Assembly (NCBI RefSeq): GCF_024171895.1
Contig: NZ_JAMTCQ010000009.1
Span: forward strand, 1,055,285 to 1,119,284
Reading direction: 5' to 3'
Source: Prauserella halophila
Lineage (GTDB): Bacteria > Actinomycetota > Actinomycetes > Mycobacteriales > Pseudonocardiaceae
DNA length: 64,000 nucleotides
Both the position numbers and the translations under genes were made by a program. Below the pieces are notes generated by a model. It was not told the DNA's origin. It made no database searches and saw only the letters and a list, made by a program, of their open reading frames with translations. Below are positions 52,843-61,177 of the stretch, piece by piece; the stretch's first letter is position 1, and each line of letters opens with the position of its first letter.

Positions 52843-53634
52843 ATGATCGACGAGCAGCGTTATGGACCGTGGGCTGTCATCGCGGGCGGTTCGGAAGGCG
52901 TGGGCGCCTCGTTCGCGCACCAGCTCGCCGACGCGGGCATCCACGTCGTACTGATCGCACGTAAGCCCGGCCCGCTGGCCGAGACGGCGGATGCGGTGCG
53001 GCGCAAGGGTGTGCAGGTGCGCACCCTTGCGATGGACCTGCTAGATCCGTCCGCCGTTGACGAGATTAGACAGTCCACTCAAGACATCGACGTCGGGATT
53101 CTCGTGTTCAACGCGGGGGCCAACAGCTACGGTCACGAGTTCCTCGAGGGTGAGCTCGAGGGCTTCCAGGGCGTGATCGACCTGAACCTCGGTACGCAGC
53201 TCGCGCTGACGCATCATTTCGGCAGGCAGATGCGCATGCGAGGACGTGGCGGCATCATTCTGGTCGGTTCGCTCGCCGGTTACCTGGGTCAGGCACGGCA
53301 GAGTGTCTACTCGGGGGTGAAGGCGTTCAGTCGGGTCTTCGCCGAGGGCCTGTGGCTGGAGCTGAGCGAGTACGGCGTCGATGTACTTGAGCTCGTCCTC
53401 GGGGTCACCCGGACGCCCGCCATGGAGCGGGCCGGGCTCAACTTCGACATCCCCGGCCTGAACGTGAGCGAACCCGACGATGTCGCACGGGAGGGCTTGG
53501 CCAACGTGGCGAACGGCCCGGTGTACATCGCGGGTGGTAACGAGACCGCCGCGGAGCAGCGCAGCGGGTTGGACCGGGCGGGATTGGCGCTCGGTGCCCA
53601 CGAAGCCACCAAGCGGCTGCTCCCGGACGAGTAG
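52843..53634 (+). CDS. Short-chain dehydrogenase/reductase
   Basis: A 263-residue SDR with a modified cofactor loop (AVIAGGSEGVGASFAHQLA), VFNAGAN, catalytic Ser in ILVGSLAGYLG and YSGVKAFSRVF. It ends with a longer C-terminal tail (LDRAGLALGAHEATKRLLPDE) as in the actinobacterial SDRs that sit in steroid and lipid catabolism clusters. ATG at 52843 directly after the MaoC remnant. It appears intact, although its operon neighbours have decayed. Confidence 0.88.
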   Translation: MIDEQRYGPWAVIAGGSEGVGASFAHQLADAGIHVVLIARKPGPLAETADAVRRKGVQVRTLAMDLLDPSAVDEIRQSTQDIDVGILVFNAGANSYGHEFLEGELEGFQGVIDLNLGTQLALTHHFGRQMRMRGRGGIILVGSLAGYLGQARQSVYSGVKAFSRVFAEGLWLELSEYGVDVLELVLGVTRTPAMERAGLNFDIPGLNVSEPDDVAREGLANVANGPVYIAGGNETAAEQRSGLDRAGLALGAHEATKRLLPDE

Positions 53635-53720
53635 GTCGTCAACCGATACTCGTGTCGCGGTGCTTCCGGTAACCGGGAGACCTCGCCCATGGTGGGGTCG
53701 GCCGCCGCACTCTATGCCCC

Positions 53721-53840
53721 ATGAACGCAGCAAAGACACCCGTACGACGCTCCGTGGCCCTCGTGACCGGCGCCAGCCGTGGTATCGGCAGACAGACCGC
53801 GCTGACGCCGGCTCGCGAGGGCTTTGACGTCGGTCCGGGC
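53721..53840 (+). pseudogene. SDR N-terminal fragment
   Basis: Starts MNAAKTPVRRSVALVTGASR, then GIGRQTALTPAREGFDVG, a standard SDR beginning, and then turns into unrelated, low-quality sequence with no NNAG or YxxxK motif. A truncated copy or remnant. Confidence 0.6.
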
Positions 53841-54346
53841 TCGCGGCGGTACCAGTACGGTCGCCGAGCAGGCTGTTGCGACGAACACGTCGCACTCCGA
53901 GCGTTGCCGAAGCCCGGCTCCCTGTCAGGGAGATGCAGCACAAGCGCCGTGCCCCGGGCTCTTGACCTACCGGAATTCCCGATGACTCAACGGTCGCCGC
54001 AACAGATTGCGGCCACAGCATGCCGCAACAGGAGAAGGGAGTCGCTATGCATCGCTCACTCGGAGCTTCCCGGCCCCGGCGTCCTATGCGGACGGTGCGG
54101 AGAAGTGCGATGTCTCTGTTCAGAACAGATTCAATCTCGTCGGCCGGGATTCCGAGAGCCATGGGTCAGGGTGGAGCGATCCTGGTGAGGTGATCTCGGC
54201 GAGGTCGACGTGAGTCGGCCGCGTTGGAAATGGGTGAGCACGAGTGCGGCGTTGATGATGTCGGCGCTTATCTCCACCCCACCCGGACTCAGTCAGCAGG
54301 CCCGGTGAACGCACAACGGCATCAACCGGACCTCGCTGAGCTCCCC
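53841..54346. other. Gene-free stretch before the OYE gene
   Basis: About 500 bp with no intact gene that I can support on either strand. Frames are open here only because of base composition, and none shows a known motif or a ribosome binding site. Probably further decayed material of the 51-54 kb region. Confidence 0.5.
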
Positions 54347-55510
54347 TCAGTACAGGATCTTCTCGTGGCGTTCCCGATCGAACTCCGGTAGCGGACGCCC
54401 TTCCCGGAGGGTGGTGGCCAGCCCGGGGTCGGCCAGATGCAGGCGGCCGATCGCGATCAGATCGAACTCCCCGGCAGTCATCCGCCGTTCCAGCTCGGGG
54501 ATGTTGTCGACGGTCGGCACGGAACCCTTGAGCCGGCCCTCGCGCAGTGACCGCCCCAGCCCGACGCTGCCGACCGCCATCGTGGTGGCACCGGTGAGCT
54601 TCTTCGCCCACCCCGCCAGCGACAGGTCACTGTCGTCGAACGCAGGGATGTCGAAACGGCGGATACTGGCGTCGAGCACGTCCACGCCTGCGTCGACCAG
54701 AGGCCCGAGAATCACGCCCAGCTCGTCCGGAGTCGCTGCGATCCGCGCCGCGAAGTCCTGCTGCTTGTGCTGGGAGAACCGATACACGATCGGAGCACTC
54801 TCCCCGATGGCACGGCGGATCGCCTTGACGACCTCGACCGGGAACCGCGTGCGGCGGGTCAGATCCCCACCCCAGTCGTCGTTGCGCTGGTTGGTGCTCT
54901 CCCAGAGGAACGAGTCCAGCAGGTAGCCGTGGCCGCCGTGAATAGCGACGCCGTCGAAGCCGATGTCGATGGCGTTGGCGGCAGCCCGTGCGTAGGAGTC
55001 GATGACCGAGGCGATGCCGGCGTCGGTCATCGGCTCGGTGGGCACCTGTGCACGCGAGACGTAGTCGTCAGGGTATGAGGTGAGCCCGGGCGTGCCCCAC
55101 AGCCCGGACGGGCGCATCGGTGTGCTCGCCGGATCGACCTTGCCCATCGCTCCCCACAGCGGGCCGACATGCCACAGCTGGGGGACGATCGTGCCGCCTG
55201 CTCCGTGCACCGCATCGATCACCTCGCGCCAGCCGGCCAGGACCTCATCGCCGTGCAGCCGCGGCACGTTCGGGCTGTCCACGGCCGTCGGGTCGTCGAT
55301 CGCGACGCCTTCGGTCACGATCAGGCCGGTGCCACCTTCGGCGCGGCGGCGGTAGTAGTCGGCGACGTCGCGGCCGGGGACACCGCTGGGCGACTGTGCC
55401 CGGGTCATCGGCGACATGACGATGCGGTTTCCGAGTGCGACCGAGCGCATCTCCAGCGGCTGGAACAGGGGCGTGGCACCGGTCGAGTCGGTGCTGGGAC
55501 TGGTGGACAT
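54347..55510 (-). CDS. Old Yellow Enzyme family NADH:flavin oxidoreductase
   Basis: A 387-residue FMN TIM barrel. Visible: LFQPLEMRSVALGNRIVMSPMTR, the substrate and FMN histidines in AIHGGHGYLLDSFLWESTNQR (usual text HGAHGYL), DDWGGDLTRRTRFPVEVV and the FMN-phosphate site DLIAIGRLHLADPGLAT. It reduces activated C=C bonds such as enones; in this region it may act on steroid-like or xenobiotic enones. The start is an ATG at 55510. A perfect inverted repeat at 55534-55566 lies just upstream. Confidence 0.93.
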   Translation of the reverse strand: MSTSPSTDSTGATPLFQPLEMRSVALGNRIVMSPMTRAQSPSGVPGRDVADYYRRRAEGGTGLIVTEGVAIDDPTAVDSPNVPRLHGDEVLAGWREVIDAVHGAGGTIVPQLWHVGPLWGAMGKVDPASTPMRPSGLWGTPGLTSYPDDYVSRAQVPTEPMTDAGIASVIDSYARAAANAIDIGFDGVAIHGGHGYLLDSFLWESTNQRNDDWGGDLTRRTRFPVEVVKAIRRAIGESAPIVYRFSQHKQQDFAARIAATPDELGVILGPLVDAGVDVLDASIRRFDIPAFDDSDLSLAGWAKKLTGATTMAVGSVGLGRSLREGRLKGSVPTVDNIPELERRMTAGEFDLIAIGRLHLADPGLATTLREGRPLPEFDRERHEKILY

Positions 55511-55533
55511 CGCCTGCTTTCTTACCCCAGGCC

Positions 55534-55566
55534 CCGGTCACCGGGCAGCGGCTTCCCGGTGACCGG
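55534..55566. promoter_or_regulatory. Inverted repeat upstream of the OYE gene
   Basis: CCGGTCACCGGG and CCCGGTGACCGG form a perfect 12-bp dyad with a 9-bp spacer, 24-56 bp before the OYE start. It could be an operator for an enone-responsive regulator or a terminator left from the decayed ligase gene upstream. A strong hairpin in the 5' leader would also affect translation. Confidence 0.5.
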
Positions 55567-55614
55567 GAGTCCGCTCGCTGCATCCGGTCCGGGCGGAGCA
55601 GCATCGCGCCCACT

Positions 55615-55809
55615 GCGCTGGGGGTCGAGGCCCGTGTCCGCAACAACCACGCGCGGCCGGGTGTGCTCGACGGCGTAGGCGATCTCCTGCGGTGACCACC
55701 AGGCATTGAAGGCGACAGCCACCGCGCCGACCGACACCGTGGCCCAGAATGCTGTGACCCATTCCGGCGTGTTGGCGCCGACGATGGCGGCGGTTTTGCC
55801 GGAGGGTGC
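55615..55809 (-). pseudogene. Acyl-CoA synthetase fragment
   Basis: On the minus strand one frame reads GKTAAIVGANTPEWVTAFWA, then VSVGAVAVAFNAWWSPQEIA and RPRVVVADT. This is the N-terminal region (about residues 60-120) of an AMP-forming acyl-CoA ligase. No start, ATP loop or C-terminus is present. Confidence 0.65.
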
Positions 55810-55900
55810 GTTGTGAGCAGGTTTCCCGCTACGGCCCCGGTGCGGGACCGTGCAGGGGGCGCTGCTGTCCCGGACGAGACGTCCTCACCGCGCGGTCGCG

Positions 55901-55969
55901 CCAGCTCGCTGTGCGCCGAGTCGACGCCGCCGATCGCGGCGATCCGCTCGCCGAGCAGGTCCTGCAGTG
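55901..55969 (-). repeat. 69-bp exact copy of part of the AsnC/Lrp gene (61747-61815)
   Basis: Positions 55901-55969 are identical, base for base, to 61747-61815. In the AsnC gene this encodes NALQDLLGERIAAIGGVDSA region residues at the end of the first effector half. Similarity stops abruptly on both sides. An exact copy about 5.8 kb away with no flanking similarity points to a recent duplication or gene-conversion event at a rearrangement junction. Confidence 0.9.
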
Positions 55970-56092
55970 GTGTGCCGAGCGTGGCCACGGCCGTGGTGTT
56001 CATGGTCGCGCACGTGGTCGTGGCGGCTGTCGTCATCGCGTTGCCGGTCGGCCGGCCGGGCACTGGGCGTCGAACCCGCCGGCGCTGAACCC
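55970..56092 (+). pseudogene. 3' fragment of a homologue of the orphan membrane protein (28426-29160)
   Basis: Beginning exactly where the 69-bp repeat ends, the sequence matches 29032-29160 with roughly 85% identity by eye and one 9-bp deletion, up to the equivalent of the stop codon. The translated part reads GVPSVATAVVFMVAHVVVAA against GVPSVATAVVFMVTHVVLAA. Divergence shows that it comes from a paralogue, or a lost second copy, not from a fresh duplication of the gene at 28 kb. Confidence 0.85.
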
Positions 56093-56141
56093 GGCGGTGC
56101 CGGCCCCGGCGATGATCACGTGCGGGGCCGGCACCGGGGCG

Positions 56142-57737
56142 TCATGCGTCGAGGTCGAAGACGTCCAGCGACTTCACCGTGACGTCACCGCCGGTGGCGA
56201 ACGCACCTGCCCGGTTGTTGCCGTCGTCGGGGAAGACCAGGTCGGTGATCACGGCCTGACCGCGGTCCCCGAACACTTGCACGTTGGCCCGGTCGATCAC
56301 GGCGCGGATCCGGAGGATGTCTCCCGCCGTGGTCAGGGCGACCGTGTGCCGTGCGGGGAAGGTGTCGTGGACCGTCGTCTGTCCGGAAGCGCGCCGGTCG
56401 ACGAACAGTTCCTGCGTGCTGGCGTCGTAGCCGATGCGGGTGCGGCAGGAATCGCCCGCGAAGACGTCGAATCCGAACGTGGTCGCCGTCGCTCCGACGA
56501 GCTGGAATTCGGCGACGATGTCGAGCACCGTTCCCGAGAATTCGGGAGCTCCGCGCTGGTCGGAGACGGTGCCGTTCCAGGATCGCCGGTTGCGGCGCAC
56601 CCGGTTCAGTTCCTTGACCGGCTGCTGCGCGAGCCGGGTTCCGGCCGTGGTGGAGACCAGTTCGAGTTCGCGCGGGACGGACATGCCACCGCGCCACGGA
56701 GACGTGGGGATGTCGCCCGCGTAGTTCCAGTTGCTCATCCAGCCCACCCATAACCTGCGGCCGTCGGGAACGTCCGACCAGGACACTGCGGCGTAGAAGT
56801 CCGATCCCTCGTCAGCCCACAGGACCTCGCCGGGTGCGTTGTCGGCGGTGAAGGTGGTGCCGTCGAAGTCACCCAGGAAGTACTGCATTCCCGAGCCACC
56901 CGCCGGTCCGCCCGGATTGATGCTCACGATGAGGACCCACTTGCTGCGGCGGTGGTCGCCGTCCACCGGTAGCTGGAAGAGATCGGGGCACTCCCACACG
57001 CCGCCGTGCGCGCCGTGATTCGCGCCGAACTCGCTGAGTTGCTCCCAGTGGAGGAGGTCAGGCGAGCCGTAGAAGCGGATGCGATCCCCCACGGCGATCG
57101 ACATGACCCACCGGTCCGTCGGCGAATGCCAGAAGACCTTCGGATCGCGGAAATCAACATCGCCGGAGCTGGGGATCACCGGGTTCCCGGAGTATTTGGT
57201 CCAGGTGCGGCCTCGGTCGCTGCTGTAGGCCAGGCTCTGCTGCTGCGTGTCGCCCGCACTGGTGTAGAGCGCGACCAGACCGGGCTTGCCGCCGAAGAGA
57301 CCGCTGGTGTCGTGGCGGTCGACCACGGCGCAGCCGGAGAAGATGGCTCCCAGTTCGTCGGGCTCCAGCGCCACCGGCAGGTGCTGCCAGTTCACGAGGT
57401 CGGTACTGACCGCGTGGCCCCAGGACATGTTGCCCCATTGGTCGCCGTACGGGTTGTGCTGGAAGAACAGGTGGTACTCGCCCTTGAAGTACACCATCCC
57501 GTTCGGGTCGTTCATCCAGTTGCGCTCCGGGGTGAAGCACACCGAGGGACGCCACTGCGACGTTTCCGAGTCGGTGCCGGTCGTCGTGGCTGCGGCACGG
57601 GCGGTCGGTGAACCGGGCAGGGTCGTCGTCACCCCCAGGCCGGCCAGAGCGCCGGCGCCGGCCAAGAAGCTGCGGCGCCCGAATGCTCGTTTCAGTGACT
57701 GTCGTGCATCGGTGGCGTTTCCAGCGAAGTGCTCCAT
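56142..57737 (-). CDS. Tat-exported glycoside hydrolase family 32 (levanase/inulinase/invertase-type)
   Basis: A 531-residue secreted fructan hydrolase. Tat signal: GRRSFLAG with Arg21-Arg22, a hydrophobic stretch and ARAAA near 47-50. The GH32 five-blade propeller shows nucleophile Asp77 in NWMNDPNG (73-80), RDPKVF with the RDP triad at 197-199 and acid/base Glu249 in WECPDLF. A C-terminal beta-sandwich (about 390-531) follows. CCGAGGAGGTAGTG precedes the ATG. It frees fructose from levan, inulin or sucrose outside the cell; the sugar porter and DeoR gene nearby would take it up and regulate it. Confidence 0.95.
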   Translation of the reverse strand: MEHFAGNATDARQSLKRAFGRRSFLAGAGALAGLGVTTTLPGSPTARAAATTTGTDSETSQWRPSVCFTPERNWMNDPNGMVYFKGEYHLFFQHNPYGDQWGNMSWGHAVSTDLVNWQHLPVALEPDELGAIFSGCAVVDRHDTSGLFGGKPGLVALYTSAGDTQQQSLAYSSDRGRTWTKYSGNPVIPSSGDVDFRDPKVFWHSPTDRWVMSIAVGDRIRFYGSPDLLHWEQLSEFGANHGAHGGVWECPDLFQLPVDGDHRRSKWVLIVSINPGGPAGGSGMQYFLGDFDGTTFTADNAPGEVLWADEGSDFYAAVSWSDVPDGRRLWVGWMSNWNYAGDIPTSPWRGGMSVPRELELVSTTAGTRLAQQPVKELNRVRRNRRSWNGTVSDQRGAPEFSGTVLDIVAEFQLVGATATTFGFDVFAGDSCRTRIGYDASTQELFVDRRASGQTTVHDTFPARHTVALTTAGDILRIRAVIDRANVQVFGDRGQAVITDLVFPDDGNNRAGAFATGGDVTVKSLDVFDLDA

Positions 57738-57990
57738 CACTACCTCCTCGGTGTTCCTGCCGCCCGTGTGGGCATGCGGGAGTTCATGGGCGGTGTTCCT
57801 GCGGATTCCGGGACGGGGTCTACCGGTTCCTGCCGGGTGTGGGATCCGGGTCGTCGCGGGCGGCGTTCCACGAGGAAGCCGTGCCGGTGCACCGGGGGAC
57901 CCGGCAGAGATGTGCTCGATGGTGGCGAGCCTGCAGTCACGCGATCCTCCTTGATCGGGAAGTGACGGCTTGTGCGGAGGGATGCCGCTC

Positions 57991-58035
57991 CGGAACTGGG
58001 TCGAACGGAACTGGGTCGAACGGAACTGGGGCGAA
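57991..58035 (+). repeat. Three tandem 15-bp repeats
   Basis: CGGAACTGGGTCGAA occurs twice exactly and a third time with one change (T to G), back to back. It lies about 255 bp upstream of the GH32 start. The unit is a multiple of three, and could be a regulator-binding array or a replication-slippage product. Confidence 0.85.
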
Positions 58036-58452
58036 GGGCGGGAGCGGGTTCGGCGAGCCATGGGGCAGCCGGGCAGCCGGGTAGTTCCGTCCTCACGCCG
58101 CGCGTCGGGGTCGACAGGCCGCTCGCCGGCTGCCGGTGGTCGGCTGGCTCATGGATGCCCGGTTGGAGCCGGTTCGTCTTTGGTGCCGACTGATTGTGCT
58201 TGCTGCTGCCGGATTGTCAAGGTTGTGGAACCGGCTGACGGGCCTGCCGGATCCCGCGGGGCCGGGGAGCCCCGCATCACCGTCGTCGTCGGGGTCGCCG
58301 GTTCAGGAGTGCTTACGCGACGAACGTCGTGAGCACCGACGTCGCCGTCGACGCCGTTGTTCAGGCGGATTTCCGTGGGGTGTGCTGCTCGTTGTCGGGC
58401 CGCTTCGTAGCAGGCCGGGTGGCGGTACCGTTGTCCGGTTTGGCCGTGAGGG

Positions 58453-58480
58453 TTGACAAGCACGTAACAGCAGTCAAAAT
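58453..58480 (+). promoter_or_regulatory. Probable promoter of the deoR gene
   Basis: TTGACA at 58453-58458 followed 16 bp later by CAAAAT. CAAAATC and CAAAACAC repeats downstream, up to the start at 58516, could be DeoR half-sites. The AT-rich patch stands out locally. Confidence 0.5.
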
Positions 58481-58515
58481 CAGGCAACACCAAAACACAC
58501 CGGAGGGAAACGGGC

Positions 58516-59277
58516 ATGTACGGCGCGGAGCGTCAACAGCTGCTGGCACAGCAGGTGCGCACGGACGGACGGGTCGATGTCACCGTCACGTCCGAGGAGC
58601 TCGGTGTCGCGCCCGAAACCATTCGGCGCGATCTCGCCGCGCTGGAACGGCAGGGACTGGTTCGCCGGGTCTACGGCGGCGCGATCCTGCTGGAACGGCT
58701 GGATTTCGAACCCGCGGTCAACGAGCGTGATCAGACCCGCTCGGACGAGAAGGACCGGATCGCGCGTGCGGCGCTCGACCTGGTGCCGCAACGCGGAACC
58801 GTGCTGTTGGACGCAGGGACCACGAGCAGCCGCCTGGCGGCGTCCCTGCCGCAGGGGCGGGATCTGACGATCGTCACGAACTCGCTGCCCATCGCCTCGC
58901 AGCTCGCCACCCGCTCCGATGTCAACCTGCACATGCTGGGCGGCCGCATCCGGGGCACGACACTGGCGACGGTCGAGTCGTGGGCACTCGACGTCCTGGA
59001 CGGTCTGACCGTCGACATCGGATTCTTCGGCGCGAACGGCTTCTCGGTGGCGCGGGGGTGTACGACTCCGGACACCGCCGAATCCGCGGTGAAGGCAGCG
59101 ATGATCCGGTCCTGCCGTCGCCGGGTGCTGCTCAGCGATCACAGCAAGTACGGCGACGACCAGTTCGCCCGGTTCGCCACGCTCGGAGAGATCGACGTCC
59201 TGGTGACCGACAGTGGTCTCGACGAGCAAGCCGTCTCCGAACTCAACGAGGCCGCGATCGAGGTGGTGCTCGCATGA
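58516..59277 (+). CDS. DeoR-family sugar operon repressor
   Basis: A 253-residue DeoR regulator: helix-turn-helix (AERQQLLAQQVRTDGRVDV, LGVAPETIRRDLAALERQGL, VRRVYGGA) and the sugar-phosphate-binding domain (VLLDAGTTSSRLAASL, IVTNSLPIA, LGGRIRG, SDHSKYG). These bind phosphosugars such as fructose-1-phosphate. GGAGGGAAAC fits the ATG at 58516. Between the GH32 and sugar porter genes, it likely controls fructan use. The usual partner, a 1-phosphofructokinase gene starting at the overlap, is absent. Confidence 0.92.
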   Translation: MYGAERQQLLAQQVRTDGRVDVTVTSEELGVAPETIRRDLAALERQGLVRRVYGGAILLERLDFEPAVNERDQTRSDEKDRIARAALDLVPQRGTVLLDAGTTSSRLAASLPQGRDLTIVTNSLPIASQLATRSDVNLHMLGGRIRGTTLATVESWALDVLDGLTVDIGFFGANGFSVARGCTTPDTAESAVKAAMIRSCRRRVLLSDHSKYGDDQFARFATLGEIDVLVTDSGLDEQAVSELNEAAIEVVLA

Positions 59278-59597
59278 TCTCGATGCGCGCAGGTGCGGGA
59301 CGGCACGACTCCTGCGCCTGCCGGACGGGCGGGTCGCCCCCGGCCCACCAGCGGCACGGAAAGCCCCGGTGCCTCCGCGGAAGGCCGTGACCCCGCGAAA
59401 GACCGTGGCCGCGCGAAAGACCGTGGCCGCGCAGAAGACCGTCGCCCGACGAAAGACCGTGGCCGCGCAGAAGACCGTGGCCCGACGGAAGACCGTGTCC
59501 CCGCGGCAGATCCGGTGGCTGCGCAGAACCGAACCCGGTCGATTCGCCGACTCCCCACCACGCTCCCCGTTCCCTTCAACGAGGAAGGTTTCCCGCC
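59278..59597. other. Spacer with low-complexity repeats between deoR and the sugar porter
   Basis: 320 bp with no gene that I can support. An ATG overlapping the deoR stop starts a frame of only 38 codons without known motif; this is where a sugar kinase gene would normally begin. The middle is the 18-bp repeat array. Ends with the ribosome binding site GAGGAAGG of the porter gene. Confidence 0.55.
59395..59502 (+). repeat. Six imperfect tandem 18-bp repeats
   Basis: Unit GCGAAAGACCGTGGCCGC; copies 1 and 2 are identical and copies 3-6 differ at two to five positions each. The two frames that stay open would give basic (ARKTVA) or mixed-charge (AKDRGR) hexapeptide repeats. No ribosome binding site supports translation of either. 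It may be a slippage-grown array in a decayed gene or a structured leader. Confidence 0.85.
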
Positions 59598-61022
59598 ATG
59601 AACGATGCACCACCCCGGGCAGGTAATCCTGCCGGGAAACGACTGGCGCTACGCAGCGCCGTCATCGCCGCGCTCGGCGGCCTGCTGTTCGGTTTCGACA
59701 CCGCCGTGATCTCCGGTACCACCGACGCACTGAAGGACGTCTTCTCGCTGAACGCGGGCGGCCTGGGCTTCACCGTCGCGACCGCCCTGATCGGCACCAT
59801 CGTCGGTGCGGCCGCGACCGGGCTCTGGAAGCCGGCCGACGTGTTCGGGCGCAAGAAGGTCCTCTACGCGATCGGAATTCTCTACCTCGTATCCGCCATC
59901 GGTTCCGCGCTCGCGCCGGACTGGGGCACCTTCATGGCGCTGCGCTTCATCGGCGGCGTCGGGGTCGGCGCGGCGGCCGCGGTCGCACCGATCTACAACG
60001 CCGAGGTCGCCCCGCCCAAGCTCCGCGGCAGGATGGTGGGGCTGTTCCAGTTCAACATCGTGCTCGGCATCCTGCTGGCCTATCTGTCGAACTACGTCAT
60101 GCTTCAACTGGCGCCGGAAGCGACGGCGTGGCGGTGGATGTTCGGTGTCGAGGCGCTGCCGGCGCTCGCGTTCGCACTGCTGCTCGTCCTGGTGCCGGAG
60201 AGTCCGCGCTGGCTGATGAAGGTCGGCCGGGTGGCAGAGGCCGACCGTGTGATCGAGGCGCTCGCGTCGGACCCGGAGGAGGCACGCCTCGCCCACAAGG
60301 AGATCACCGAGGCGCTCGAGACCGACGACGCGGAACAGCGCCCCAAGTTTTTCACGCGCCGCCACCGTAAGGTCATCTTCCTCGCGCTCGCGATCGCGGC
60401 GTTCAACCAGCTTTCCGGGATCAACGCGGTGCTCTATTACGCCCCGTCGATCTTCGAGTCGGCAGGGATGGGCGAGAGCGCCTCGTTCCTGAGCAGCGGC
60501 GGTGTCGGGCTGATCAACCTGATCTCGACGATGCTCGCCCTGTTCGTGATCGACAAGCTCGGACGGCGCAAGCTGATGCTCATCGGATCGCTCGGTTACC
60601 TGATCACGCTGGGCCTGCTCTCGGCGACCTTCCTCAGTCAGGGGGCGGACTTCTCCGGCACGGCCAGCATGTTCGTCGTCCTGCTGGTGATGCTGTTCGT
60701 CGCCGCGCACGCCTTCGGTCAGGGTGCGGTGATCTGGGTCTTCATCTCCGAGATCTTCCCGACCTCGATCCGGGCCAGGGGACAGGCGTTCGGTTCACTG
60801 GTCCACTGGGGAGCGGCGGCCGTCATCTCCTGGATCTTCCCGCTGCTGGCCGAGGTGGTCGGCGGTGGCATGGCCTTCGCCTTCTTCTTCGTGTGCATGG
60901 TCGGCCAGCTCGTCTGGGTGCTGGTGTTGATGCCGGAGACCAAGGGGGTTCCGCTGGAGAAGCTCAAGGGCGTGCTCGGAGTCGGTGACAGCCGGCCCGT
61001 CCACTCGGAGTCCGGCCGGTAG
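59598..61022 (+). CDS. MFS sugar porter (sugar:H+ symporter)
   Basis: A 474-residue 12-helix transporter of the XylE/GalP type. Signatures: GGLLFGFDTAVISGT, the loop DVFGRKKVLY, RFIGGVGVGAAAAVAPIYNAEVAP, VPESPRWLM, NQLSGINAVLYYAPSIF, DKLGRRKLMLIG, and PETKGVPLEKLK at the end. GAGGAAGG precedes the ATG. It should import fructose or a related hexose released by the GH32 enzyme, under the DeoR repressor. Confidence 0.95.
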   Translation: MNDAPPRAGNPAGKRLALRSAVIAALGGLLFGFDTAVISGTTDALKDVFSLNAGGLGFTVATALIGTIVGAAATGLWKPADVFGRKKVLYAIGILYLVSAIGSALAPDWGTFMALRFIGGVGVGAAAAVAPIYNAEVAPPKLRGRMVGLFQFNIVLGILLAYLSNYVMLQLAPEATAWRWMFGVEALPALAFALLLVLVPESPRWLMKVGRVAEADRVIEALASDPEEARLAHKEITEALETDDAEQRPKFFTRRHRKVIFLALAIAAFNQLSGINAVLYYAPSIFESAGMGESASFLSSGGVGLINLISTMLALFVIDKLGRRKLMLIGSLGYLITLGLLSATFLSQGADFSGTASMFVVLLVMLFVAAHAFGQGAVIWVFISEIFPTSIRARGQAFGSLVHWGAAAVISWIFPLLAEVVGGGMAFAFFFVCMVGQLVWVLVLMPETKGVPLEKLKGVLGVGDSRPVHSESGR

Positions 61023-61047
61023 CGACAGGGAAACGCGCGACCAACGA

Positions 61048-61081
61048 CGGTCTCCCCGGACGCGCACGTCCGGGGAGACCG
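61048..61081. terminator. Bidirectional hairpin terminator
   Basis: A perfect 15-bp GC-rich stem (CGGTCTCCCCGGACG and its complement) with a 4-nt loop, 26 bp after the sugar porter and between convergent genes. No U-tract, as usual in actinobacteria. Confidence 0.85.
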
Positions 61082-61177
61082 CTGCTGTCCGGGGACATGG
61101 CGTCGACCGCCGCGACGCTCGAGCTTGCGCCCGAGAACGGCCGGCCGTTGTTTCCCGACGTCCCGATCGAGACGTTC

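Larger units (their letters stand above)
57738..58515. other. Intergenic region between GH32 and DeoR genes
   Basis: 778 bp divergent spacer without an intact gene. It holds the 15-bp triple repeat at 57991-58035, GC-rich inverted repeats near 58225-58275 and the probable deoR promoter near 58453-58480. It is long for a regulatory spacer and may include decayed sequence. Confidence 0.55.

Noticed and set aside
57991-59502. Tandem repeats considered as a CRISPR array
   Set aside because: Units are 15 and 18 bp, directly adjacent with no unique spacers, and no cas genes are present.
59213-59626. Frame giving a basic ARKTVA repeat protein (histone-H1-like)
   Set aside because: It starts inside the deoR gene, has no ribosome binding site, and the repeat stays open in more than one frame, as expected for a tandem DNA array.
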